From assembly GCA_030148705.1 (NCBI GenBank), contig JASBSY010000014.1, forward strand, positions 496,001 through 560,000: a stretch of DNA of 64,000 nt. Direction: 5' to 3'. Source of the DNA: Pukyongia sp. GTDB lineage: Bacteria; Bacteroidota; Bacteroidia; Flavobacteriales; Flavobacteriaceae. The notes beneath the pieces were generated by a model. The model had not been told where the DNA came from. It made no database searches and worked only from the letters and a program-made list of their open reading frames with translations. The position numbers and the translations under genes are program-made. Below are positions 16,838 through 25,449 of this stretch, one piece after another; position 1 is the first letter of the stretch, and every line of letters begins with the position of its first letter.

Positions 16838-17956
16838 GTAAAAAAGATAACCCAGGATCAGCCCCGTAATAATCACCATAACAGAATTGACTCTTTTAAA
16901 CCCGAAGAATAGAATTCCACAAATGGCAACTATGACCATACTCTGAATGTCGACAAGAGTTTCCCGCGTCATTAGGATGAGCACTGCAATCATAACAGCT
17001 ACCGCGGCGACGTTCACACTATCCAGAAACCCCCTAAGTAGTCGGGAACGTTGCATTTTGGGAATAAGGGGGTTCAGAATCCATACAAAAATAAAAGAAG
17101 GTAAAAAGATCCCTGTCGTGGCGGCGAGGGCACCCCAGAAGCCTCCCAACTGATAGCCTATAAAGGTGGCGGTCGACAACACCGGTCCGGGCGTAAACTG
17201 CCCTATTCCGATGGCTTCCATCAGGTCGGGCCTACTTAACCAACCATTCGAAACTAATTCGGCATCGAGATAGGCGAAGAGGACATAACCACTTCCGTAG
17301 AGAATACTTCCAACCTTGAGAAAGGTCCAGAATATCTTGGCAGTACTGAGCTTGGCTACGATGGTTGAGGAAAGGAAAATCGGCAAAATTGGCGCAACCC
17401 CTGCAAGTCGGTTAGTGGAGGATTTAAAGTAGAAGTACAGCCCGCCGAGCAGCCCACCAAGAAGAAGGGCTATGATCTCATTCACACCCAAAAGGCTGGC
17501 AACCAGAACTACTATCCCAACCACAATAAGTTCAAGGTTCTTAAAGGCTTTCTTTCCAAGCTTGAGGATGGCGGCTGCAATAATGACCAGCACGGCCGGT
17601 AAAATCCCCGATATCAGGGGCTGAATTTCGGGAAGACTGCCATATTCAACATAAATCCAGGCCAGGAAAAGGGTAATGCAAACTGCCGGGAATATAAAGC
17701 AAAAACCTGCTACAAAGAGACCCAATCGTCCGCCGCGTTCGTATCCGCAGTGCATTGTCATTTCGGTCGAATTAGGCCCCGGGATTAAATTGGTTGCTCC
17801 TATAAGATCAAGAAAATGTTGTCTGCTCATCCAGCCCCGGCGACTCACTATTTCCTCTTCCATCATCGCGATATGAGCAGCCGGCCCTCCAAAGGCAAAA
17901 AGCCCTAGTTTTAAGAATACTGCGGCGATTTCTTTGAGTACATTAAGTTTTGCCAT
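16826..17956 (-). CDS. chrA: Chromate transporter, two-domain ChrA
   Basis: A 376-residue membrane protein made of two homologous CHR domains in tandem. The first (about 8-180) has FGGPAAHIAMMEEE, and NLIPGPNSTEMTMHCGYERGG. The second (about 205-370) has LFAYLDAELVSNGWLS and IGQFTPGPVLSTATFIGYQLGG. The pattern is that of the long-chain CHR family, which exports chromate in characterised members; many family members in non-metal habitats have unproven substrates. Monocistronic. The Pit transporter terminator lies just upstream. Confidence 0.92.
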   Translation of the reverse strand: MAKLNVLKEIAAVFLKLGLFAFGGPAAHIAMMEEEIVSRRGWMSRQHFLDLIGATNLIPGPNSTEMTMHCGYERGGRLGLFVAGFCFIFPAVCITLFLAWIYVEYGSLPEIQPLISGILPAVLVIIAAAILKLGKKAFKNLELIVVGIVVLVASLLGVNEIIALLLGGLLGGLYFYFKSSTNRLAGVAPILPIFLSSTIVAKLSTAKIFWTFLKVGSILYGSGYVLFAYLDAELVSNGWLSRPDLMEAIGIGQFTPGPVLSTATFIGYQLGGFWGALAATTGIFLPSFIFVWILNPLIPKMQRSRLLRGFLDSVNVAAVAVMIAVLILMTRETLVDIQSMVIVAICGILFFGFKRVNSVMVIITGLILGYLFYLFQ

Positions 17957-18050
17957 AAGCTAAAACCGTTAATTGACGCTTTCGGAGAGTATATCCCCAT
18001 GCCTCAAGGCCGATTTGAATGTATAAAACCGGCACATGCTATCAGGGTTC

Positions 18051-18087
18051 AATAAAAAAACCCCCGGCTAGCAGTAGACAGGGGTTT
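18051..18087 (-). terminator. Intrinsic terminator of the Pit gene
   Basis: On the minus strand AAACCCC (18081-18087) pairs with GGGGTTT (18058-18064) over a 16-base loop and is followed by a T run. Confidence 0.75.
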
Positions 18088-18100
18088 CTAAAAAGGATGT

Positions 18101-20341
18101 TTATTTCCTCGAACTCTTATAGTATTCCTCCACCAGGTTCATCAGTGCCGTAAGCAGGTCTTTTGTTTCCAACAACAGACTGAAATACAAGGTAGTATTC
18201 TTCGGACTGGATTCCTCGTCCCTGGTGCGCTTGATCTGTTTCTCGATCATTTCAGAGATATCGGTATAGGCCTTTTCCTTTCTGATAAGGATATCATCGA
18301 GTTTTTCGAACTCTCGTTTTTCAAAGATGGCCTGAATATCTACCAGCAGATGGTCGAAAGACGAATCTATCTGCTGAAGGTCTTTGATCTGATTAAAACG
18401 AAGGCCTTTGTGTTTGTTGTTAACGTGCTTGTAACTGGCCTTGCCCATATACTCCAGCGACTGGGTAACATCGGTGAGGTAACCCAAAATAAGGATATAG
18501 AAATTACTACCGCGAACACTGGACTCATCGAGGTTCTTGATAAAGTAGAAGATATTGTTCCTCAGTTCATCGACCTCGTCACTTAGTTTGTCTATTTTTT
18601 GTCTGCTCTTCTTCAATTTCGAACTGTCTTCTTTTGCCAGTCCGACGATGATAGACGAATAGATCTTATTGGTGCGGGCCACGGCTTTGGCCACATTATC
18701 TGAAGTTTCTTCTATAATCCCCTGAACGGTACTGCTTTCAGCTTTTTTCAGCTTATCCGGTTCGATAATAACATTCGATTTCTTTTTATGTGAAATATAA
18801 TTTCTTACCAATAGAAGAATTGCCAACAGCAATAGTACGGCGATCATGGGCGCTTTTCCGATGTAAATCAGGTATGCCAGAACACCCGCTGCAACAAAGG
18901 CACTAAAGGCAGTAAAGAACCACCCGCCTATTACGTTGAGTACTCCTGCAACCCTGTAAACTGCACTTTCTCGTCCCCATGCCCGATCTGCGAGAGAGGT
19001 ACCCATGGCGACCATAAAAGTTACATAGGTAGTAGAAAGCGGAAGTTTCATGGATGTTGCGATAGATATCAGCACCCCTGCTACCATGAGGTTTACAGAA
19101 GCACGGATCATATCGAAAGCCGGCAACTGATAGGTTTTGTGTTTTGGCAGATTAACTACCGGTTTTTCAAAACTCGCGTTGATTTTATCCTGAGTTGCTT
19201 GTGGTATGAATGCTCCAAGTGCTGAAACCAATTTTGTTGAACCGGAAACAACGGCTCGGGACAGCATATTTGGCTTGAATTTTTCATGACCTTCTCCCTG
19301 TCGTGAAAGCCCGATTTCTGTTTCTGTAACAGTTTTAGCTTTTTTCGAGAACCATAAGGTGAGTACCATCACCGCTCCTGCAATTAACAGCAGTATGGGC
19401 TCCGCAGGGACTTTCTCCTCCAGAATACTCATTGAAAAAACATTGGCGGCTTCACCTGATGCGGCCCAGGCTTCGTATGAATGGTAGGCAGCCATGGGTA
19501 CACCGATAAAGTTTACCAGGTCGTTACCCGAGAATGCCAGTGCGAGGCCAAACGTTCCTACCGCAATCACGAATATGAGGATGCTCTTTTTGAATATCTT
19601 CATAAACAAATACGAAAACAGGGTCCAGAAGATAAAGCTACCTATAACCAACCACAGCACCTGCTCTTCGAGTATATCTTTAAAATCGCCGTAATAGGGT
19701 GTTCCCTTTAATCCTTTGAAGAAAATAAAATAAGCAATTGCCGTAAGAGCGATGCCGCCAAACAGGGTCCCGAAATGTCTGATCTTTTTCTCGTAGTGAA
19801 ACGTAAATATCAAGCGGGAAAACCATTGTACCAGGGCACCCACCGTAAAGGCGATTACTACAGAGAGCAGGATACCGGAAATGATCTCGGTTGCTTTTTC
19901 GGTGTTGATATATTTAGCTAAATCGGCAACGGATTCGGTATTCGAGACGCTTATCTTAATAAGGGCCATCACCACAGCCGCTCCCAACAATTCAAATACT
20001 ATGGAAACCGTGGTGGAAGTAGGCATCCCCAGCGTATTAAAGAAATCGAGCAGGAGAATATCCGTGATCATTACTGCCATAAAAATGATCATAATCTCTT
20101 CAAAATAGAACTCACCCGGAACGAAAATTCCCTTTCGCGCCACTTCCATCATCCCACTCGAGAACACAGCCCCGATAAAGATTCCCAAACTGGCAACGAT
20201 CATGATCGTCCGGAATGAGATAGCTTTCGATCCTATAGCCGAATTTAGGAAATTAACGGCATCGTTACTCACTCCAACTACCAGGTCGGCGATTGCAAGA
20301 CCGGCAAGGGCAACGATCATTAACAGATATATATTTTCCAT
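18101..20341 (-). CDS. Pit family inorganic phosphate transporter with fused PhoU-like domain
   Basis: A 746-residue protein. Residues 1-525 form the PiT permease, with the paired family signatures DLVVGVSNDAVNFLNSAIGSKA near the start and the matching repeat around PLSTTYVTFMVAMGTSLADRAWGRES. Twelve or so hydrophobic segments are visible. The last ~210 residues (540-746) are soluble, helical and PhoU/DUF47-like (SNVIIEPDKLKKAES onward). Pit carriers import metal-phosphate with protons; PhoU-like proteins tune phosphate uptake or signalling. The fusion puts transport and its likely regulator in one chain. The outer-membrane porin gene lies upstream on the same strand, 80 bases away. Confidence 0.9.
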   Translation of the reverse strand: MENIYLLMIVALAGLAIADLVVGVSNDAVNFLNSAIGSKAISFRTIMIVASLGIFIGAVFSSGMMEVARKGIFVPGEFYFEEIMIIFMAVMITDILLLDFFNTLGMPTSTTVSIVFELLGAAVVMALIKISVSNTESVADLAKYINTEKATEIISGILLSVVIAFTVGALVQWFSRLIFTFHYEKKIRHFGTLFGGIALTAIAYFIFFKGLKGTPYYGDFKDILEEQVLWLVIGSFIFWTLFSYLFMKIFKKSILIFVIAVGTFGLALAFSGNDLVNFIGVPMAAYHSYEAWAASGEAANVFSMSILEEKVPAEPILLLIAGAVMVLTLWFSKKAKTVTETEIGLSRQGEGHEKFKPNMLSRAVVSGSTKLVSALGAFIPQATQDKINASFEKPVVNLPKHKTYQLPAFDMIRASVNLMVAGVLISIATSMKLPLSTTYVTFMVAMGTSLADRAWGRESAVYRVAGVLNVIGGWFFTAFSAFVAAGVLAYLIYIGKAPMIAVLLLLAILLLVRNYISHKKKSNVIIEPDKLKKAESSTVQGIIEETSDNVAKAVARTNKIYSSIIVGLAKEDSSKLKKSRQKIDKLSDEVDELRNNIFYFIKNLDESSVRGSNFYILILGYLTDVTQSLEYMGKASYKHVNNKHKGLRFNQIKDLQQIDSSFDHLLVDIQAIFEKREFEKLDDILIRKEKAYTDISEMIEKQIKRTRDEESSPKNTTLYFSLLLETKDLLTALMNLVEEYYKSSRK

Positions 20342-20421
20342 TTAACTTATTATTAAGTTGCGACAAATGTCTAAATTAATACAGCTTCATTTGTTACCAA
20401 ATTGTTATCTCTTTTTCTTCC

Positions 20422-21648
20422 TTAAAAGTGCAGGTCGAATCCAATTCTGAACTCTATAAAATCCTCATTACCTCCGGCTGTTGCATACGTAATATCAGAC
20501 TGAACTTTTAGTTTATGACCTACTAAATATTTTGAAACACCCAGGGTATATTGCTCTTCTTTTGCTCGGTTTGTAACAGATTCGTATGCGGCGGTAGTAA
20601 ATCGTCCTGCAACTTCATAATTATTTTTAAAGAGATAACCTGCCTGTAGGTTAAATGCGTTGCCAACTAATACGACATCTCCGGTGGGATCGCCATCTTC
20701 GTCGGTAGTACTTGTACCGTCGGCTTCAGTTGCTATAGGAGCCTCGGCGTCTCGATTGGCGAATTCACCCATAAACGAAAAGCCCTGATACTTGAACATA
20801 GCATCAACGAATATGGAGGTAATATCGGTTTCATAAAGTGAGCCGTCACTGCGGAACATATAGTTACCCAGGTTTGACCTAGTTTTTACGGCGTCCTGAT
20901 TAAAGTCGTAGGTTACCCCCATCATAAGTTTTGGAGCAGGTTCACGCTTCAGGTCGGACTGGGAATAGTCTCCCTTAGATGCAAATTCTCCGAAGGGCAA
21001 TAGTTCCAGGCGACCGGTATACTGCAACCCGCCTTCGTTTCCTTCAGTAATATTACGTCCTTCTCCCTGGGAGACGGCTAATTTCTCCCTCATAACCACT
21101 TCTCCGCCAAGGCTGGTGTGGTGACGCAGCTGGATTCCCATATCGCGGTCTATATTGAAGCGACTGTTGAGAATCGAGCGGTCTATGAGCTGCATGTTGG
21201 CCGAAGAAACAACGCGTTCCACGTTTCCGGGCAATTTTGTTTGTCCCGCCCAGAGTTCGAAATTCTCATAGAAATTCCACATGATGACTGCGTCGAGAAT
21301 GTAACGGGGTGTATTCCTGTTAAACTGGTTGGCTCCTGAGAGATCCCTGTTAGAAAGTCCTAGTTCTATTTTATATTTTAGTTTTGGAGAGTAGGCAAAA
21401 CCGTCGAATTTCAAGCGTGCCCGTCTTATCAGGAAGTTGGTTTCGCCACTGCCGTAATCGTTTCCGTCGTGATTCCAGGCCACCATGTATCGTCCCTGGA
21501 TCCGAGGGGCAAATTTCACACTGAACGAGCTGTCCTTGGCAACATAATTAATTATTCCTTTACCGAATGAAGTGTCACTTATTTCCTGGGCATTTACTGA
21601 AAAGATGGTCAGTAGGATTGCGGCAACGAATAGGCGATATTGTCTCAT
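20422..21648 (-). CDS. OprO/OprP-type phosphate-selective porin family protein
   Basis: A 408-residue outer-membrane barrel. Signal peptide 1-20 (MRQYRLFVAAILLTIFSVNAQ). The mature part has alternating amphipathic strands, with family-type segments FAPRIQGRYMVAWNHDG, LIRRARLKFDGFAYSPKLKYKIELGLSN and RDMGIQLRHHTSLGGEVV, and ends in the strand FRIGFDLHF. This matches the phosphate-selective porin O/P family, although many members pass other anions. Placement directly before a Pit transporter supports phosphate. Two Pho-box-like repeats on the upstream side suggest induction by phosphate starvation. Confidence 0.87.
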   Translation of the reverse strand: MRQYRLFVAAILLTIFSVNAQEISDTSFGKGIINYVAKDSSFSVKFAPRIQGRYMVAWNHDGNDYGSGETNFLIRRARLKFDGFAYSPKLKYKIELGLSNRDLSGANQFNRNTPRYILDAVIMWNFYENFELWAGQTKLPGNVERVVSSANMQLIDRSILNSRFNIDRDMGIQLRHHTSLGGEVVMREKLAVSQGEGRNITEGNEGGLQYTGRLELLPFGEFASKGDYSQSDLKREPAPKLMMGVTYDFNQDAVKTRSNLGNYMFRSDGSLYETDITSIFVDAMFKYQGFSFMGEFANRDAEAPIATEADGTSTTDEDGDPTGDVVLVGNAFNLQAGYLFKNNYEVAGRFTTAAYESVTNRAKEEQYTLGVSKYLVGHKLKVQSDITYATAGGNEDFIEFRIGFDLHF

Positions 21649-21689
21649 GAAAGAATCGTTCTAAGTTTTTGTCGCTGCAAAGAACCAAC

Positions 21690-21722
21690 CTTAATGTTAA
21701 GTGAATGTTTCCTAAATATTAA
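21690..21722 (-). promoter_or_regulatory. Pho-box-like element upstream of the porin
   Basis: Three 11-base units in phase: CTTAATGTTAA, GTGAATGTTTC and CTAAATATTAA. Its 30-base core (21691-21720) matches 21995-22024 at 26 of 30 positions. A weak -7 candidate (minus strand TTCTTTG, 21679-21685) follows, so the element would cover the -15 to -45 region of the porin promoter. The 11-base period is that of PhoB-type sites. Confidence 0.5.
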
Positions 21723-21762
21723 TTTTAGAACCTCAGCAGCTCTAAATTAATGAAATGTAACC

Positions 21763-21792
21763 AAAAAAAAGGGCCGCTTTTTCAAGCAGCCC
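21763..21792 (-). terminator. Minus-strand terminator upstream of the porin gene
   Basis: On the minus strand GGGC-T-GCTT / AAGC-G-GCCC forms a hairpin (21771-21792, one internal mismatch, 4-base loop) followed by eight T. No known minus-strand gene ends here, so it implies an unannotated short transcript from the right. Confidence 0.6.
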
Positions 21793-21889
21793 TCCCATCT
21801 TAAAAATCCAGTCGACAAAAACTTAACGATTTTTCAAAAGATGTAATCGTCTTAACGACCTGGTAAAGAAAGCAATCTGCTGTGGTGTT

Positions 21890-21919
21890 AATATGAAGCA
21901 AATATTAAATTAACATTAA
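21890..21919 (-). promoter_or_regulatory. Second Pho-box-like element (minus orientation)
   Basis: Read on the minus strand it matches the 21995-22024 element at 24 of 30 positions, including the first 16. It lies upstream of the orphan terminator at 21763-21792. Confidence 0.4.
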
Positions 21920-21993
21920 GAAAGAACATGATAAATGCTACGATTTTATCTTATTAGGATGAATTAAGTATCTGGATTTCAACGAAAAACCGC

Positions 21994-22026
21994 TTTAATG
22001 TTAATTTAATGTTACCTAAACATTTC
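21994..22026 (+). promoter_or_regulatory. Third Pho-box-like element, upstream of the MORN-like gene
   Basis: TTTAATGTTAA and TTTAATGTTAC are adjacent 11-base direct repeats, followed in phase by CTAAACATTTC. A -7 variant TATCTTTA (22046-22053) and the ATG at 22084 follow. The remainder of 21649-22083 is AT-rich with no gene. Confidence 0.5.
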
Positions 22027-22083
22027 TTAATTGTTATTTCTTCCTTATCTTTACTAAGTCGACAAGAGTAAATCAAAATTCAT

Positions 22084-22458
22084 ATGAAAAAAGTAATCGC
22101 ATTATTCGTAATGATCCTTGCTGCAAATGCGACGTTTGCACAGGAATGTAAAAAGACGTGTACAAAGAATGACTACGTCATGGTCGACGGCCTGATTAAG
22201 GCTAAACTGTATCATGATAATGGAGTAGTAGCTCAAACCGGCTATTATAACCAGGACAACAAGTTGCAGGGTGAATGGATTAGTTATGACCCTCAAGGAA
22301 ACAAGACTGCCGTTGCCTATTACGACAACGGTGCTAAGGTAGGGACCTGGTACTTCTTTATCGACAATGAAATCAAAGAAGTTCTGTACGACAATTCAAA
22401 AATTACAGAAGTTAAGACCTGGTCTGTAGCAGACACCAGAGTCGTATCCTACCGTTAA
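22084..22458 (+). CDS. Small exported MORN-repeat-like protein
   Basis: A 124-residue protein with a signal peptide (1-20, cut after ATFAQ) and two cysteines close behind it (ECKKTC). The mature part has repeated strand motifs with the MORN/YwqK pattern: AKLYHDNGVVAQTGYYNQDNKLQGEWISYDPQGN and AVAYYDNGAKVGTWYFFIDNE. Such proteins are common envelope proteins in flavobacteria, with no defined function. A Pho-box-like element lies about 60-90 bases upstream, so it may belong to the phosphate-starvation response. It shares a bidirectional terminator with the convergent TonB receptor gene. Confidence 0.75.
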   Translation: MKKVIALFVMILAANATFAQECKKTCTKNDYVMVDGLIKAKLYHDNGVVAQTGYYNQDNKLQGEWISYDPQGNKTAVAYYDNGAKVGTWYFFIDNEIKEVLYDNSKITEVKTWSVADTRVVSYR

Positions 22459-22479
22459 GTATAGGTTTAAAGAAAAAGT

Positions 22480-22512
22480 AAAGCCCTGTTCAAACAGATT
22501 GAACAGGGCTTT
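22480..22512. terminator. Bidirectional terminator between the MORN-like gene and the TonB receptor
   Basis: A perfect 14-bp stem (22480-22493 with 22499-22512) over a 5-base loop, beginning AAAGCCC and ending GGGCTTT; it serves both converging genes. Confidence 0.88.
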
Positions 22513-22537
22513 CTAATGGTCATATGTCACGTATAAA

Positions 22538-25366
22538 TTAGAAATTTATACTGTAACCGAGACTAATTCGCTGACCCGGATTCCATTTGGAGTACAGTTG
22601 ATCTTCTGTACCGAATGACTGATACACACTTTCAATATCGTCATCAAGTAGGTTGTCAAATGAAAGTGATAGGGTTGAATTCTGTTTGTTTCCGAAGGTT
22701 TTGGAAAGATTTAACTTCACGTTGTGGAAGGGCAGGGTATACACATCTGCAATATCCCCGGCTCCCACTATTTGAAGGGTTTTACCCTGAACGTTGTAAA
22801 AGATTCCTCCTTGCCAGGTCGATTTTTCCGAATCGAAGGTGAACCCCGCATTCAGGAGATAGGGGCTTTGCCCCTGAAGTTGCCTGGTATCGTCTAAAGT
22901 CTCACCTTCCCGAAGATTATCAAGTCGCCCTTCGCGCTCATCATCACTGTATTCCTGTTTCGAATCGATAATAGATACGTTGGCGACAAGTCGAATATTT
23001 TCGAGGCCGCGAATAAAGTCCAGTCTTTTCCTAAGTTCAAATTCACCTCCGATGACCTGGGCGTCGCCGAGGTTCAGGGGTGTAAATTGGCCATATGCTC
23101 TGCGTATGAACGATAATTCAATCGGATCATCGAAGGATTTGTAGAACCCGCTGAATGCAATGAAATCACCTTCGGCGCCGTACAACTCATATCGCAGGTC
23201 GAAGTTATCGATATAAGTAGGCTGTAAATCCAGGTTTCCTATAAAGGTATTACTGCTGATGGGATCGAAAATTTCAGCCAGGGAGGCTTCTTTAAATGAA
23301 GGTCTGGCCGTGGTTCTTGAATAGGAGGCTCTAATCTTTGAACTTTCATCTTCGTTTAGATCGAAGATTAGGTTGGCCGATGGGAAGAAATCCGATTTGT
23401 CTAAGATTTTTGCGTTTCGAAACGATGATCCGTCCTGGCGTTCACCGGTATAGGTCAAATCGAACTTTTCGAAGCGAACTCCCAGCACAAGTCGCATCCA
23501 ATTTTTTAGTTTAAAGGATTCTGAAACATATCCTGCCGTTATGATCATTTCAGATTCGAAAGAATCTGAATCGCCAGAATCCCGTCTTACATAGACACCA
23601 GAGTTTGTTTCAGGATCGTAAATATTCTGATCGAGCAGCAATAGATCGGGGTTTCCGTTGAGCACCGAAGATTGAAAATTCAAAAAAGGAAATGAATACC
23701 GGACCACATCGAAGGTTCGATGTTTTAGGGTATAAGCAGCTCCTATTTTCGATTCGGCATCGAATCCGAACAGCTTGTGGTCCAAACTCAAATCAACTCT
23801 TCCGGGCAGGGTGTATTCTTCAAGGTCTCTCCAAAACCTTCCTGCGTCTCCCGATTCGCTGGGCTCTATAACAAAGCTCTCTTCTCCTGTTATATCATCT
23901 GTGATTACGCGGAAAGGGGTAACCCGAAAATCCTTATCGTAGATGGTGGCGAATGAGGGCGAAAATTTCCACTCCAGTTCGAGGTTTCCATCTTCCAACA
24001 GGGTGTGCAATCCTGTAATGGAGGCATTGCTCACCGATCTTTGAGTATAGATTAAATTATCTTTTTTTACTTCATTCGAACTTATAATACCGTTTACCTG
24101 CCTGAAAATGGAGGATTGTGTTTCTCCGTTTTGTATATGCAGGGCATTGAAACTATATTTCGATTTTTCAGATTTAAAGGTAAGGCCAATCAATCCGCTA
24201 ACCAGTACGTTGTTGTTGCCTACTTCTCCGTTCTGACCTCTATCGAGCAACAGATCGAAGTTCGATTTATCGGTTTCATCTTTTCTATAGATCTGACCGT
24301 CTATGTATTCATCGAAATAGCTGGTTTCATTGCGATACGCCAGGGACGCAAAGAACCCTAATGAGTTATCGCCTATGTCGTATCTGTTTCCTGCGGTAGC
24401 GGAGAAATTCACATCCATCAAACTGGTTTCGCGTTGAGCCGCCAGGTTTTCTTCAAACCTCCGGGTTAAGATAGATACTACTTCCCCGTTTTGCTGAGGA
24501 AAAGGAATTTCCTGGGCGTCGGGGATGGGATTATTCCTTAGTCCGTTATCAAATCCAAGCACATCCGTAGCACTTCTGTCCTGGGTTAAATAGTTGGAAT
24601 TGAAGTGAAAATCGGGATTATAGGCAACTCCTAAATTAACACTATATTCGGCCGAACTTGGGATGGAACGGGTTACGATATCTACCACCCCGCCTGTAAA
24701 ATCGGCAGGTTGATCGGCCGTAGCCGATTTAACCACAACAATATTTTCAAGTATTTTGGTAGGAAACAAATCCAGTTGTAAGGTGTTTCTATCGGGATCT
24801 AAACCGGGAATATCCATACCGTTGAGAGTGGATTTGGTATACCTGTCGCCCAGGCCTCTTACATAGACGAATTTTCCTCCCTGAATTGAGACACCGGGCA
24901 CATTCTTCACCGCTGCCGCGATATTACTTGCGCCTGTTTTTTTAATCGATTCCAGGGAAAGGCCATCCAGCAGATTGACCGAGTTTTTTTGAAAACTCAG
25001 TACAGCAGATTCGGAGTTTTTCCTGGCGGTTGTTTTGATGATTATCTCATCCAATTGGCCTGCTGACGGATTTAGGGTAACATCAATTCTCAGTTCCTGG
25101 CCGGCCACGATTTTAACTTCGGAAACCTCTTTGGTCTGATAGCCCACAAAGGAGTAAACAATGGTGTAAGTGCCTTCGTCCAACTCGAGTGTGTAACCGC
25201 CTTCGAAATCGGAAGTGGTTCCGATACTGGCATCCTTTACAAAAACATTGGCAAAAGCTAAGGCGTCATTGAAGTCGCCGTCTATCACATTTCCTGTAAG
25301 CGTTCCTTGTTGCGCAAAGAGTTGTACCGAAGTGCACAGGATCAATAAAGCGAAGAATTTTTTCAT
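22538..25366 (-). CDS. TonB-dependent outer-membrane receptor
   Basis: A 942-residue outer-membrane transporter. Signal peptide 1-19. Residues about 20-105 form a carboxypeptidase-regulatory-like beta domain (GTLTGNVIDGDFNDALAFANVFV). The plug spans about 110-240 (NIAAAVKNVPGVSIQGGKF, YVRGLGDRY, LNGMDIPGLDP, FTGGVVDIVTRSIP). A long barrel ends in the typical aromatic strand GQRISLGYSINF. The substrate is unknown. It lies downstream of a beta-helix lipoprotein gene in the same orientation. The gap holds a strong stem-loop, suggesting one operon with differential expression. The ExbB/ExbD genes at 57677-60022 could energise it. Confidence 0.92.
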   Translation of the reverse strand: MKKFFALLILCTSVQLFAQQGTLTGNVIDGDFNDALAFANVFVKDASIGTTSDFEGGYTLELDEGTYTIVYSFVGYQTKEVSEVKIVAGQELRIDVTLNPSAGQLDEIIIKTTARKNSESAVLSFQKNSVNLLDGLSLESIKKTGASNIAAAVKNVPGVSIQGGKFVYVRGLGDRYTKSTLNGMDIPGLDPDRNTLQLDLFPTKILENIVVVKSATADQPADFTGGVVDIVTRSIPSSAEYSVNLGVAYNPDFHFNSNYLTQDRSATDVLGFDNGLRNNPIPDAQEIPFPQQNGEVVSILTRRFEENLAAQRETSLMDVNFSATAGNRYDIGDNSLGFFASLAYRNETSYFDEYIDGQIYRKDETDKSNFDLLLDRGQNGEVGNNNVLVSGLIGLTFKSEKSKYSFNALHIQNGETQSSIFRQVNGIISSNEVKKDNLIYTQRSVSNASITGLHTLLEDGNLELEWKFSPSFATIYDKDFRVTPFRVITDDITGEESFVIEPSESGDAGRFWRDLEEYTLPGRVDLSLDHKLFGFDAESKIGAAYTLKHRTFDVVRYSFPFLNFQSSVLNGNPDLLLLDQNIYDPETNSGVYVRRDSGDSDSFESEMIITAGYVSESFKLKNWMRLVLGVRFEKFDLTYTGERQDGSSFRNAKILDKSDFFPSANLIFDLNEDESSKIRASYSRTTARPSFKEASLAEIFDPISSNTFIGNLDLQPTYIDNFDLRYELYGAEGDFIAFSGFYKSFDDPIELSFIRRAYGQFTPLNLGDAQVIGGEFELRKRLDFIRGLENIRLVANVSIIDSKQEYSDDEREGRLDNLREGETLDDTRQLQGQSPYLLNAGFTFDSEKSTWQGGIFYNVQGKTLQIVGAGDIADVYTLPFHNVKLNLSKTFGNKQNSTLSLSFDNLLDDDIESVYQSFGTEDQLYSKWNPGQRISLGYSINF

Positions 25367-25384
25367 TTAAGTTTATCTAAGTAA

Positions 25385-25418
25385 GATGCTCGTATACACT
25401 TTAATGTAGACGAGCATC
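25385..25418 (-). other. Intercistronic stem-loop between lipoprotein and TonB receptor genes
   Basis: GATGCTCGT (25385-25393) pairs with ACGAGCATC (25410-25418); four more pairs continue inside past one mismatch, over a 6-base loop. No T run follows on the minus strand, so it looks like an mRNA-stabilising element rather than a terminator. Confidence 0.6.
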
Positions 25419-25449
25419 CTTATTATATTATAGTTATTTTGACTGCTGA

